Shown here: positions 26,693 to 35,473 of the stretch, piece by piece
How the letters are laid out: every line of letters begins with the position of its first letter
Position numbering within the stretch: position 1 is the first letter of the stretch
The notes under the pieces: generated by a model
The model's input: the letters and a program-made list of their open reading frames with translations, nothing else
What the model was told of the DNA's origin: nothing
The model's database searches: none
Source: Gammaproteobacteria bacterium RIFCSPHIGHO2_12_FULL_45_12
GTDB taxonomy: Bacteria; Pseudomonadota; Gammaproteobacteria; DSM-16500
Length of the DNA stretch: 55,195 nucleotides
NCBI GenBank assembly: GCA_001801665.1
Contig: MGYH01000035.1
Span: forward strand, 1 to 55,195
Direction: 5' to 3'
Program-made: the position numbers and the translations under genes

Positions 26693-28237
26693 ATGACTGA
26701 TTATAATCAATTTTCACATGTTTTGAACGTTTTTCATGGACGGCACCTTCCAGAGGATGGGGCCTTATTAGCCGGGTATGCGGCTTTAATGGAAGCCTAT
26801 GATCTGAAAGTGCCACTACCAGAGTTACTGGCTGCCATCAGCAAAAAGCACAAAAAGTATCAACAGAATGGTTGGATGATGTTTACACCTCGCCATGCTC
26901 CTCATGATTCCCTATATGGACATCTTACATTTGCACTCAAATATGAGGGCGTAAACCTGGCAATTCTAAAAGCGTTATTTGATACGGTTGATGCAAAAGA
27001 AATAGCGAATATCGTTAAGATGGAACCAACGGGTTCATATAGTCGCCGAATATGGTTTTTGTATGAATGGCTACAAGGTGTTCAGCTAGAATTACCAGAG
27101 GCTGCGAAAGGAAATTTAGTTGATGCATTAGATTCCAAGCTACAATACCCTGGGCCAGCAAGACTTTCAAAGCGTCATCGCGTTAAGAACAACTTACCCG
27201 GCGTTCCTGCGTTCTGCCCCACAATTCGCAGGACAGCGAAGCTCGATCAATTTATTGAAATGAATTTAAATGAAAAAGCACGAGCTGCACTTAGCGCTGT
27301 TCACCCAGATGTGCTGATGCGCGCCGCCGCCTTCATGCTTTTAAAAGACTCCAAAGCTTCCTTTGCAATTGAAGGTGAAACACCACCGCAAACTCGCGCT
27401 GAAAGATGGGGACAAGCAATTGGTCAAGCAGGAACAAATACGCTGTCTCATGATGAATTGCTTCGACTTCAACAAATCATCATTTCAGATTTCAGGTTTA
27501 CACATTTGGGATATCGCAATGAAGGCGGATTTATTGGTGAACATGAAAGAACAACAGGACGACCCATACCTGATCATATATCGTCACGATGGCAGGACTT
27601 ACTCACACTGATGGATGGATTGATAGAAACCAACGAACTATTGAAAGAAAGTGATATGAATGCAGTTTTAGCTTCAGCCATTATCGCATTCGGTTTTGTT
27701 TTCATTCATCCTTACGAAGATGGCAATGGTAGAATTCACAGATACCTTATACATCATGTACTTGCTGAAAAAAAATTCACGCCGACAAATATTGTTTTCC
27801 CCGTTTCTGCAGTTATTTTAAACCGAATTATTGATTATAGGAAAACCTTGGAATCCTATTCACGACCGCGCCTGCAATTTGTCAAATGGCGCGCCACTGA
27901 AAAAGGTAATGTTGAAGTCCTGAATGACACCATTAATCTATATCGCTATTTCGATGCGACCAGACAGGCTGAGTTTTTATATGAATGCATTGAAGAAACC
28001 ATTAAAATTACACTGCCTGAAGAAGTAGATTATCTGAAAAAATACGATGAAATGAAAATTTTTGTAAAAAACTACATTGATATGCCAGATAGACTGACTG
28101 ATCTTTTAATTCGTTTTATGAATCATGAAAATGGGATTTTATCTAATCGCGCAAAACGAAAAGAATTTAGCGCATTGAAAGAAGATGAAATTAAAACGCT
28201 TGAAAGAAAATATGCTGAAATTTTCTCTACGCGGTGA
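26693..28237 (+). CDS. Fic family protein (class II, canonical motif)
   Basis: 514 aa. The Fic motif is FIHPYEDGNGRIHRYLIHH (HPFxxGNGR with F to Y), so the catalytic histidine and the phosphate-binding GNGR are present; the enzyme probably AMPylates or otherwise NMPylates a target. An inhibitory helix SFAIEGE, matching (S/T)xxxE(G/N), lies N-terminal to the Fic core, making it class II (self-inhibited). N- and C-terminal extensions look helical, the latter possibly a DNA-binding or scaffold domain. It stands alone, diverging from the dcm-like gene. Its last 21 bp belong to a duplicated 90-bp segment. Confidence 0.88.
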   Translation: MTDYNQFSHVLNVFHGRHLPEDGALLAGYAALMEAYDLKVPLPELLAAISKKHKKYQQNGWMMFTPRHAPHDSLYGHLTFALKYEGVNLAILKALFDTVDAKEIANIVKMEPTGSYSRRIWFLYEWLQGVQLELPEAAKGNLVDALDSKLQYPGPARLSKRHRVKNNLPGVPAFCPTIRRTAKLDQFIEMNLNEKARAALSAVHPDVLMRAAAFMLLKDSKASFAIEGETPPQTRAERWGQAIGQAGTNTLSHDELLRLQQIIISDFRFTHLGYRNEGGFIGEHERTTGRPIPDHISSRWQDLLTLMDGLIETNELLKESDMNAVLASAIIAFGFVFIHPYEDGNGRIHRYLIHHVLAEKKFTPTNIVFPVSAVILNRIIDYRKTLESYSRPRLQFVKWRATEKGNVEVLNDTINLYRYFDATRQAEFLYECIEETIKITLPEEVDYLKKYDEMKIFVKNYIDMPDRLTDLLIRFMNHENGILSNRAKRKEFSALKEDEIKTLERKYAEIFSTR

Positions 28238-28306
28238 ATTATTTGCAGTCTCTTGCTGCGACTGTATTCATACGTTTATTTTTCATCTTATAATATTAAA
28301 ACTCTT
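28217..28306 (+). repeat. 90-bp direct repeat, copy 1 (3' end of fic and of the ATPase gene)
   Basis: From GAAATTTTCTCT to AAAACTCTT this stretch matches 30309-30398 with three mismatches. It covers the last fic codons on the plus strand and the last codons of the convergent ATPase gene. Confidence 0.9.
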
Positions 28307-29474
28307 TCATCATTCGCTTCATAAATGAATCAAACAACGGAACAGTAAATGCAGTTTCACCGTGTGCTGGACTATAAATTAATCCTTTGCTAATAAGCTG
28401 CTCGCGCACAGGACCCAAATGAGTAACGGGTTTTTCTAGAACTGCTGCAATCCCCCCAGATGCATGGGGCCCCGAACCTAACTCAGCCATCGCTCTAAGA
28501 TATCGTTTTTGCATAGGGGTAAGCTGGTCAAACCGAACTCGAAAAAAACTAGCATCAAGGTCAGTAAGAGCCTCCCTTGTTGCATCTTTTGAGTTCTCTG
28601 CTGTAATAGGCGACACTTCTGCAATATCCCAGACGTGCTTTCCCCACTCCTGTAAAAAATAAGCATATCCTTCAGTCTGTTTTATAATTTCTTCTAAAGC
28701 ATCTTTTATATAGTGAACACCTAATTTTTCTACCGGAACAACAAGCGCTTGAATTGCCGCATCATAATTAAGCTTACCAATATGGTGAAACTCAAATAGC
28801 CTTTCTGCATACGTTTTCGCCTCACCCATTTGTGATGATATTTGCGGCAAACCAGCAGCCACCATCGTTATAGGCAAAGAGTCTTGAGAAGCTATGTGGA
28901 ACGCCATAATTAATGACGCTAGCTGCTTTTCATCCAAGACATGAATTCCATCAATAAACAAAACAATTGCGGTCTTCTTTTCCTTTGCAGCAGCACCAAC
29001 AACCTGAAATAGCTGGGATAATCCTTCATCAAGATTAGTTGTCATTGGAAAACTTGAATTTGATTCAATATCAAGACTTCCTTCAACATCACTGTATTTC
29101 ACTTTCATTGCCGACACGAAACTGGCAAGTGCTTGCAATCCACGAAGAGCTAAATCTGCTGCAGCCTTTCCCCTATGAAGCTTTAAGATTGCAACTTTTA
29201 ACCCTGGCACTAATAAAGATGGCAGCGAGCGACCCTCTGGCACCTCTATGCGAACTGTAATAATCTTCGCAGCTTCTGCATCCTGACGGATACGATTAAG
29301 TAGAACCGTTTTCCCTACACCACGTAACCCAGTCAAAATAATGCTACGCCCAAAACGACCAGAAGCAATTCGGCGCAGAGCGATTGATGCCTTACTTAGA
29401 AGTTCGTCACGCCCCGCCAATTCAGGTGGCGGAGCTCCCGCACCAGGAGCATAAGGATTAAGAAATGGGTCCAT
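28296..29474 (-). CDS. AAA_16-type ATPase (ORC/Cdc6-like NTPase)
   Basis: 392 aa from ATG 29474. Walker A LTGLRGVGKTVLLNRI near residue 46, Walker B AIVLFIDGIHVLD near residue 155 and a sensor segment ITMVAAGLPQISSQM. The C-terminal ~100 residues look like a winged helix (LTPMQKRYLRAMAELG, then VTHLGPVREQLISKGLIY). Similar ATPases are found beside XRE regulators in accessory DNA; the function is unknown, with phage defence or regulation as possibilities. It follows the XRE gene by 68 bp, and an operator-like inverted repeat lies between them. Confidence 0.8.
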   Translation of the reverse strand: MDPFLNPYAPGAGAPPPELAGRDELLSKASIALRRIASGRFGRSIILTGLRGVGKTVLLNRIRQDAEAAKIITVRIEVPEGRSLPSLLVPGLKVAILKLHRGKAAADLALRGLQALASFVSAMKVKYSDVEGSLDIESNSSFPMTTNLDEGLSQLFQVVGAAAKEKKTAIVLFIDGIHVLDEKQLASLIMAFHIASQDSLPITMVAAGLPQISSQMGEAKTYAERLFEFHHIGKLNYDAAIQALVVPVEKLGVHYIKDALEEIIKQTEGYAYFLQEWGKHVWDIAEVSPITAENSKDATREALTDLDASFFRVRFDQLTPMQKRYLRAMAELGSGPHASGGIAAVLEKPVTHLGPVREQLISKGLIYSPAHGETAFTVPLFDSFMKRMMKEF

Positions 29475-29476
29475 AA

Positions 29477-29535
29477 TTATAACCAATTATACCTAGTTTA
29501 TTTAAAAAAGATAAACTATGGTAAATTAGTTATAA
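29477..29535. promoter_or_regulatory. imperfect inverted repeat between XRE and ATPase genes
   Basis: An arm starting TTATAACCAATT (29477-29502) pairs with an arm ending AATTAGTTATAA (29511-29535), about 21 of 25 positions matching around an A-rich loop. It fills the intergenic space and is a plausible operator for the upstream XRE protein. Confidence 0.45.
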
Positions 29536-29542
29536 TTTAAAT

Positions 29543-29854
29543 TCAAGAGGTCTTGCCTTCTAATCTTTTTCGATAAGGAGCTCTAAGCTCCTGATGAGAT
29601 GGGAATAATTCACCTACCTCAACTTCCAAAGTGAGAGCAATCTGTATTAAGCCCGGCATGGATATATTTTGCTCACCCCTCTCAGCCCTTCCTGCATAGC
29701 TTCTACCAGGCTGAGCTGCAGCCGCAAATTCTTCTTGCGAATAACCCTTCTTTTCGCGAATAGCGCGAATTCTTTCAAACGGGATCAGAAACGGGGCCTG
29801 ACAAACTGACTTCTCGAGCCACTGCTCTACCTCCACAAACTCCCGCTCCTTCAC
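29543..29854 (-). CDS. XRE family (controller-like) transcription regulator
   Basis: 103 aa. The HTH spans about residues 26-80: FERIRAIREKKGYSQEEFA, then GRSYAGRAERGEQNISMPGL and LEVEVGELF. The GRSYxxRxERGExNIS pattern is typical of restriction-modification controller proteins. The start is GTG directly after the stop of a decayed upstream frame. It probably regulates itself and the ATPase gene through the inverted repeat at 29477-29535. A 20-bp piece of its 3' end recurs at 30396-30415. Confidence 0.85.
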   Translation of the reverse strand: MKEREFVEVEQWLEKSVCQAPFLIPFERIRAIREKKGYSQEEFAAAAQPGRSYAGRAERGEQNISMPGLIQIALTLEVEVGELFPSHQELRAPYRKRLEGKTS

Positions 29855-30073
29855 TTACCTAACTGAACGCGTCAAACTTCGCGACACACCTGAAGCATCA
29901 AGGCCACCATAATCCGCTATTGTCTGATTTGTCGCGACATCAAACTGTCCTGCAAGTCAGGCCACCATGGCATGAACGTTGGCATACTGTTGGCTTTTCG
30001 TCTTTGCACATTGTTGCTGCTCTTCGACACGGCGGTTCAAATGCGAAGCGCAATTAACGTATAAATAGTGGCC
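29855..30073 (-). pseudogene. decayed coding remnant of unknown origin
   Basis: A minus-strand frame reads HYLYVNCASHLNRRVEEQQQ and later DVATNQTIADYGGLDASG, ending RSLTRSVR and a TAA that touches the XRE GTG. One in-frame TGA interrupts it after HAMVA, and no start is visible because IS30-like sequence begins at its 5' side. The composition looks coding but I do not recognise the family. It was probably the gene upstream of the XRE regulator before IS insertion. Confidence 0.4.
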
Positions 30074-30116
30074 AAATGTTGTAGTAGAATGGCCACTCTG
30101 ACAGGAATTGCCAATC

Positions 30117-30329
30117 ATGGACTACAAACATTTGACCGAAGAAGAAAGACACCAGATAGATGACCTCAAACGCGAAGGTTTTAATCAAAAACAGATAGCA
30201 AAGAAGATAGGAAGATCGCCATCCACGCTTTCCAGAGAGCTAAGACATAATAAAGGAGAGAGAGGCTGGAGGCCACGACAGGCGCAGCATAAAGCTGTAA
30301 TGAAGGCGGAAATTTTCTCTGCGCGGTGA
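30117..30329 (+). pseudogene. IS30 family transposase, N-terminal fragment
   Basis: The first ~58 codons (MDYKHLTEEERHQIDDLKRE, then QKQIAKKIGRSPSTLSREL and GWRPRQAQHKA) are the HTH region of an IS30 transposase. The DDE domain is missing. The frame then runs into KAEIFSAR, which is the duplicated 3' end of the fic gene. Upstream, TGGCCA-containing inverted arms (30068-30098) are probably the left terminal repeat of the element. Clearly a broken IS. Confidence 0.85.
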
Positions 30330-30398
30330 ATTATTTGCAGTCTCTTTGTGCGACTGTATTCATACGTTTATTTTTCATCTTATAATATTAAAACTCTT
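30309..30398 (+). repeat. 90-bp direct repeat, copy 2
   Basis: Matches 28217-28306 with three mismatches, then runs (30396-30415) into a 20-bp match to the XRE gene 3' end (29557-29576). It looks like the fic–ATPase–XRE junction with the genes between deleted. Confidence 0.9.
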
Positions 30399-30433
30399 CT
30401 AATCTTTTTCGATAAATTATAGCAAATGACACC

Positions 30434-31771
30434 CTACTTCTCTTCGCGCCAATCTCGAACCTGCTCAATCGTGACGCCCATGCCTGCAATATTATGGGAA
30501 CCGAGCTGCTCTAAATCTTCACGAATATGACTAACGAGCTGCTTTTGATCACTAATATCCGCAAATTTACTTACCTCTGCGTCAACATAGTCTTTCATCT
30601 TCGCGCCTCGCAATTTGTTAGTTACAACATATCGCATAATTTCTCTGCGTTGCTGCCTGTACTGCACTCTCACTCGGTCAAAACCAATTGCCCCTACAGT
30701 TGCATCATATTGCTCTGCTGCTTGTTCGTAAGAATGCATATAGACGTCAACTAGCGGCTTTATGTTATTTAATTCATAAATGGCAATCATAGCATCCACA
30801 TAATCACTTTTTTTAACAGCATCAAATGAGAGTGGGACGAGATTTGCATATGTAAGCGGAAAATTTGCACTTAACCGTGCTGTTCGCTTGTTAACATCTA
30901 CAAACGCTTGCAGGTAGGCGATATGTGCCAATAGAAAAATACTTTTTTCAAATGGATTAGTAATTTGGTTAGCCTTGTTACAAATATTTTTTAAATAGTT
31001 GTGTAGCAACTCTGGGTTTTCAAGGGGGATATACGTTGAGTTGCCTATGCGCACACCATAATCACGTACTTTGCCAGCATATTGAGAAGACACTAATCCA
31101 TCCGATAATAGAAAATGTAAATTACATATTGTTGCTTCTTGTATTTCAGCTTGATCGCTATTGTCAACTAAAAACCTTATGGCGTCTTTATGGTTCAATA
31201 TCATCGTTTTTTCTTCATCTAATTTGCCAGGGGTTTCAGCCCCCTCCATAATTAATTTCTCTGCTTCCTGTAATGAGTAAGTGTTGCCTTCTAGCCTTGA
31301 GGAGTTATAAGAGAGATCAATGAGTAAGCGATTGTAAATTTGTCTTGCATATGTTCCTGCAGCCTTATAGTGCTTTGCTCTGTTTCCCACAGCGTCTAGC
31401 TTTTCAAGCTGGGTGGGCGACAGATAAAAATCAATATTTGGGCGGTATTCAATCAGCCACTTTGGTTTGTACTCCACCGGTTTTCGAAGTTCATATGGTA
31501 CTTTAATTTGCTTAATAATTTTCAGGCTTTCTGGGCTAAAGTATATATCTGCCGGCTCTATTGCCTTGTTTTTGAAGGCAAGATAGCGAGTCCCACTCTT
31601 TTTACCTGTTTTATGAACTATCCCTTTTTTAACCCACTCGTCTATCCAGCGCCGCACCGCGCGCGCAGAGTAGTTTAGCGCTAAGCCTTCAAGCAGCTTG
31701 CCAAGGGCAATTGGTGATGTTTGCTCTTTAAGCTTATTTAGCACAGATATTTTTTGCTGGTCTTTAGGCAT
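30434..31771 (-). CDS. Fic family protein with wHTH domain and variant FxDVNKR motif
   Basis: 445 aa. The N-terminal ~70 residues form a winged helix (ISVLNKLKEQTSPIALGKLL, then SARAVRRWIDEWVKKGIV). An inhibitory motif NSSRLEGN fits class II (SxxxEG). The Fic core motif is YLQAFVDVNKRTARLSANF: the catalytic histidine position is Q and GNGR is replaced by VNKR, as in a recognised Fic subfamily with FxDVNKRTxR. NMPylation as in canonical Fic is therefore doubtful. A C-terminal helical domain follows. Directly upstream is a phased array of ATGGCCAT-like sites that its wHTH could bind. Confidence 0.85.
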   Translation of the reverse strand: MPKDQQKISVLNKLKEQTSPIALGKLLEGLALNYSARAVRRWIDEWVKKGIVHKTGKKSGTRYLAFKNKAIEPADIYFSPESLKIIKQIKVPYELRKPVEYKPKWLIEYRPNIDFYLSPTQLEKLDAVGNRAKHYKAAGTYARQIYNRLLIDLSYNSSRLEGNTYSLQEAEKLIMEGAETPGKLDEEKTMILNHKDAIRFLVDNSDQAEIQEATICNLHFLLSDGLVSSQYAGKVRDYGVRIGNSTYIPLENPELLHNYLKNICNKANQITNPFEKSIFLLAHIAYLQAFVDVNKRTARLSANFPLTYANLVPLSFDAVKKSDYVDAMIAIYELNNIKPLVDVYMHSYEQAAEQYDATVGAIGFDRVRVQYRQQRREIMRYVVTNKLRGAKMKDYVDAEVSKFADISDQKQLVSHIREDLEQLGSHNIAGMGVTIEQVRDWREEK

Positions 31772-31777
31772 GCGTAT

Positions 31778-31989
31778 ATGGCCATTCGCTGTATTAATAC
31801 GGCCATTTTACTACGGAATAAGACTAAAACTCAACGAGTATGGCCATTTTTATAGATAATACGGCCAAAATATAATATGTATGGCCATTTTCACAAGTAA
31901 TATGGCTAAAACCTAAGAAATATGGCCATTTTTCAGAGAATATGGTCAAAATCAAAGGAGCATGACCATTTTTATGGAGAATACGGCCA
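31778..31989. repeat. phased array of ATGGCCAT/ACGGCCA sites every 20-21 bp
   Basis: Sites start at 31778, 31799, (degenerate 31820), 31840, 31861, 31881, 31902, 31922, 31942, 31962 and 31983, so successive copies are 20-21 bp apart. They alternate between ATGGCCATTTTT and AATACGGCCAAAA forms, giving ~41-bp double units and A/T-tracts in phase with two helical turns. The array begins 7 bp upstream of the wHTH-Fic start and ends about 90 bp before the flavin monooxygenase stop. A partial inverted copy is at 35474-35555. Confidence 0.8.
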
Positions 31990-32076
31990 CCAGTCTTTAA
32001 TAATTTGAAATGGGTCCATATACTCAACCCCGTTTTATTTAGAGAATCTATGAACGACCTGATAGAGAAATCATGA

Positions 32077-33240
32077 TTATTCATACCAAGGCAAGGCAAT
32101 CGCGTTTGAAACAGATTTTATCATGGCTAAGATTTTATTCGAGCGTCCTTCGGCAAATTCCTTAGAAAATTCATCTTCTACCAGATATGATTCGCTCACC
32201 CAAACTCCAAATTTTTGATTAGCATCAACGAAGGCGTGTAGCAATTCATTATAACGAGAAAATGCCTGCATATGATTTCCATTGGCAGTTTTCAATTCTC
32301 CTGCGAGTATATAGGCACCAACTAATGCAAGGTTATTGCCTTGGCCGGATAACGGAGAAGGGCAATATCCTGCATCGCCGAGAAGAGCAATTCGACCTTT
32401 GGTCCAGCTATTCATTTTTACTTGTGTAATGGCATCAAAATAAAAGTCATCGCTTTCTGACATATGATTTAAAATATTTTGTACTTCCCAGCCAAAATCA
32501 CGAAAAGTATCACACAGGAATTGTTTTTGTTCATTCTCATCGCGTATGTCATTCAGAACATGCTGAGAACGGAACATAAATCCAGCTCTTGCGGTTTTAG
32601 GGTCGTTATCGCTATTTATACTCACCAGTTTATGATTAGCTTCACATTCCAAATCCATATGGTTCAATTCCAAGTAATTTGGAATGGTAAATGTACTGAG
32701 ATATGAACCAAGATTAATTAACTGATATTCATTTTTATCGAAAATCATGCGCCTCGCGGCAGAATGAATGCCATCCGCCGCGATCACCATATCATAATTT
32801 TCTACGCTGCCATCATTAAAGTTGACGGTAACACTACTCTCATTCTGTCGCATGCTAGCGATGGATTGATTAAAACGACAAGGTACATCAGTAATTGTTT
32901 TCATCAGGGTTTCAACCAGATCACCACGGAGGATTTCAACTTCATCGTCTTGCCTGAAACCAAATTTTTCACCCTGTTCTTCATGCAGCACGTTGCCGCT
33001 TACATCCACAAAGCGACCGCTTTCTATTCGCGTGCGCATATCACATACTCGATCATAAATACCCATTTCTCTAGCAATATGCGTTGCTACGCCGCGGACA
33101 TCCAGTGCCTGACCTCCTTTTCTGATAGCAATAGATTTTTCAATCAAGACAGGCGAAAAGCCAAATCTTTTTAGCCAATAACATATTGCAGGACCAGCAA
33201 TACCCGCGCCAATGACAAGAACTTTTATATGTTTAAACAT
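32077..33240 (-). CDS. FAD-dependent monooxygenase (PHBH/TetX-like)
   Basis: 387 aa. The N-terminal Rossmann motif KVLVIGAGIAGPAICYWLKR binds FAD; the DG-type segment is YDMVIAADGIHSAAR near residue 160; the GD motif GRIALLGDAGYCPSPLSGQG lies near residue 285. This is the class A flavoprotein hydroxylase family that includes TetX, RebC and aromatic hydroxylases. The substrate cannot be assigned. It is the only minus-strand gene between the two Fic/P450 blocks and diverges from the Sel1 gene, with about 70 bp between the starts. Confidence 0.9.
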   Translation of the reverse strand: MFKHIKVLVIGAGIAGPAICYWLKRFGFSPVLIEKSIAIRKGGQALDVRGVATHIAREMGIYDRVCDMRTRIESGRFVDVSGNVLHEEQGEKFGFRQDDEVEILRGDLVETLMKTITDVPCRFNQSIASMRQNESSVTVNFNDGSVENYDMVIAADGIHSAARRMIFDKNEYQLINLGSYLSTFTIPNYLELNHMDLECEANHKLVSINSDNDPKTARAGFMFRSQHVLNDIRDENEQKQFLCDTFRDFGWEVQNILNHMSESDDFYFDAITQVKMNSWTKGRIALLGDAGYCPSPLSGQGNNLALVGAYILAGELKTANGNHMQAFSRYNELLHAFVDANQKFGVWVSESYLVEDEFSKEFAEGRSNKILAMIKSVSNAIALPWYE

Positions 33241-33312
33241 TGATATACCCGTGGCGTTTCAGTTTTAGGTGTGGCAAAATCAGTCATAATTCAGAAATTG
33301 CTGGGAATAAAA

Positions 33313-34308
33313 ATGCAAAGTATAATTATGAAAAAGATGCTTTTAGTTTTAATGGTGAGCTTATTTTTTAATGCTTTTTCCTACGCAAATCAAGAAGATT
33401 TAATTAAATCAGCGGAGAATGGTAACGCAGATGCTCAATTTACACTCGCCGATTACTATCTTAAAAGCGATGAAGAACGGTATGCTGGTACTTTTCCTTT
33501 ATTCAATTTAAATGTCGAAGGAAAAATTAGAAAAGACCATGAATTGGGTTTTAAATGGTTAAATAGGGCAGCCAGAAATCGGAATGCGCGGGCTATGTAC
33601 GTATTAGCAACTTTTTATGACCCTAAAGAAACTCATAATAGATACTCAATTAAAATTGAACCTGAAAGAAATATAAAACTAGCGATGTATTGGTATTTAA
33701 AAAGTGCAGACTTAAAAGATCAATCTGCCTTAAAGATGCTGGCAAGTAAATACGACGTAGAATCTGATCCGACAACAGGAGGTCATATATCTTGTTCCAA
33801 GGTCGTAATTCAGAAAATGAAAGCATTGCAGTATTACAATGAAGCTTTTGATCGAGCGGAGGCTGGAAATGTGGCATATAGTTTAGCAAAAATCTATAAT
33901 GATGGAAGCTTTGGATGGTCAAGTGAAAACAAGTGTGAGAAAAATTTAAATCAAGCAATTAAGTACTATGAACTTGCAGTTCTATATGATTCATATTATA
34001 AAAATGAAGCATCATTCTTCCTTGGCGATCATCTTTTTACTCGCCATAAATTCTCCGATGCCTTAAAGTATTATTTAATCTATTTGGATAACGAATCAGT
34101 ATCTTCTTTTAGTTCAGAAGAAAAACTAAAAAAATATTTAAGTGTTCAGTTTAAGGTTGCCTATATGTATGAAAATGGTTTAGGTTCCCAGAAAAATATT
34201 TCTAAAGCAATAATGTTTTACTCAAAAGCAGCAAATGCCGGTTTAATAGAAGCTCAACAGAATTTGATGGTTCTTCGAAATAAGATTGGTTCTTTTAAAC
34301 CCATTTAA
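33313..34308 (+). CDS. Sel1-repeat protein with signal peptide
   Basis: 331 aa from ATG 33313 (GGGA five bases upstream). A signal peptide (KKMLLVLMVSLFFNAFSYA) is followed by about six Sel1-like alpha/alpha repeats, e.g. GNADAQFTLADYYLKS, RNARAMYVLATFYDP, GNVAYSLAKIYNDGSF and QFKVAYMYENGLGSQKNISK. Sel1 proteins are periplasmic or secreted adaptors; in Legionella several act in host interaction. The partner is unknown. Codon use is AT-rich like the surrounding accessory region. Confidence 0.85.
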   Translation: MQSIIMKKMLLVLMVSLFFNAFSYANQEDLIKSAENGNADAQFTLADYYLKSDEERYAGTFPLFNLNVEGKIRKDHELGFKWLNRAARNRNARAMYVLATFYDPKETHNRYSIKIEPERNIKLAMYWYLKSADLKDQSALKMLASKYDVESDPTTGGHISCSKVVIQKMKALQYYNEAFDRAEAGNVAYSLAKIYNDGSFGWSSENKCEKNLNQAIKYYELAVLYDSYYKNEASFFLGDHLFTRHKFSDALKYYLIYLDNESVSSFSSEEKLKKYLSVQFKVAYMYENGLGSQKNISKAIMFYSKAANAGLIEAQQNLMVLRNKIGSFKPI

Positions 34309-34426
34309 ATGGTATGCTTCTGTTATCAGTAGCTGATTTATTGCCAGAAAAGTTAACGTGTTACCGGAATATTGAAAATGAAGTTGTGGCCATGCTTAGA
34401 TTTACTCCAATGACGACCATTAGATA

Positions 34427-34567
34427 GAGTAGGCAACCTAGCTGGGTTACAAAAATGAGCTGTCATTCTGAGCAAAGCGAAGAATCCCCTAAAAAATACG
34501 AGGTCCTTCGTCGCAAAAAACGCTCCTCAGGATGACAGTTGTCACCTAAGCTAGGTTACCTACTATA
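34427..34567. repeat. dispersed repeat family A, complete copy (MITE-like)
   Basis: About 140 bp with terminal inverted repeats GTAGGCAACCTAGCT (34429-34443) and AGCTAGGTTACCTAC (34549-34563), 14 of 15 matching. The interior contains GTCATTCTGAGCAAAGCGAA and, near the right end, CTCAGGATGAC. Related copies are at 43637 and 55036. It occupies most of the 324-bp gap 34309-34632; no gene is seen there. Confidence 0.75.
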
Positions 34568-34632
34568 TGACCGCTAGATTTTCGCGCTCATAAACCAACT
34601 GATACTACTTGAACAAATGGGAAATATAAAAT

Positions 34633-35472
34633 ATGAAAACGGTCTTAATGACAGGCACTTCGTCTGGAATAGGTTATGAAGCTGCGCTTGTTTTTGCTAG
34701 AGCAGGCTACCAAGTGGTTGCGACCATGCGCAACCTGGATAAAAAACACACCCTGCAAGAGATAGCGATCCAGGAAAAACTGAATATCAATATTAAACAA
34801 CTTGATGTGACAAATGAGCAATCTGTACAAACAGTTGTTAATGATTTATTACAAAATAATGGCCGGATAGATATTTTAATTAATAATGCAGGAGCAGGAT
34901 TTTTAGGCGCACTAGAACAGACCACCTTATCCCAAATTCAAGATATGATGGATGTTAATTTTTTTGGAACTTGCCGATTAGTTAAAGCTGTTCTGCCTAG
35001 CATGAGAAAAGGCAAATCTGGCCGCATTATTTCAATCAGTAGTGTAGGAGGAGTGAGTGGCCATCCTTTCAATGATGCCTATTGTGCAGCTAAATTTGCT
35101 GTCGAAGGGCTGATGGAATCTTTAGCACCTGTTGCTAAACGTTTCGGCGTCCAGATTTCATTGGTTGAACCGGGCCCCGTAAATAGTGATTTTGTTTCTT
35201 CTACACTCCATAAAAGCCCGGAACTATCCGCTGAACTTGAAAGTGATTATAGAGCCATGCTAGATAGATATTCACTGGCGGTAAAAAATGCATTTGCACA
35301 GCTAGGCCAAACACCAACCGAAATAGCCAATATTTTATTAGAAGTTGCATCTGCTGAGAAACCACAATTACGCTACCAAACATCTGAGCTTAGCCATAAA
35401 ATGGTGGGGCTAAAATTAGTAGATCCTACAGGCAACAAAACAATTGAATTATCAGAAGGTAGATTACAATAA
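34633..35472 (+). CDS. short-chain dehydrogenase/reductase (classical SDR)
   Basis: 279 aa. The cofactor motif TGTSSGIGYEAALVFARAG (TGxxxGIG) is at the N-terminus, NNAGAGFLG near residue 85, the catalytic serine in ISISSVGGVSG and YxxxK in DAYCAAKFAVEGL, then the VEPGPVNSDF segment. An NAD(P)-dependent oxidoreductase of the ketoreductase/17-beta-HSD-like branch; the substrate is unknown. It converges on the P450 gene, so the two could serve the same lipid or terpenoid substrate, but only proximity supports that. Confidence 0.9.
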   Translation: MKTVLMTGTSSGIGYEAALVFARAGYQVVATMRNLDKKHTLQEIAIQEKLNINIKQLDVTNEQSVQTVVNDLLQNNGRIDILINNAGAGFLGALEQTTLSQIQDMMDVNFFGTCRLVKAVLPSMRKGKSGRIISISSVGGVSGHPFNDAYCAAKFAVEGLMESLAPVAKRFGVQISLVEPGPVNSDFVSSTLHKSPELSAELESDYRAMLDRYSLAVKNAFAQLGQTPTEIANILLEVASAEKPQLRYQTSELSHKMVGLKLVDPTGNKTIELSEGRLQ

Positions 35473-35473
35473 A

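Noticed and set aside
31778..31989. CRISPR array
   Set aside because: Repeats are 7-12 bp at 20-21 bp intervals without unique spacers of constant length, and no cas genes are present.
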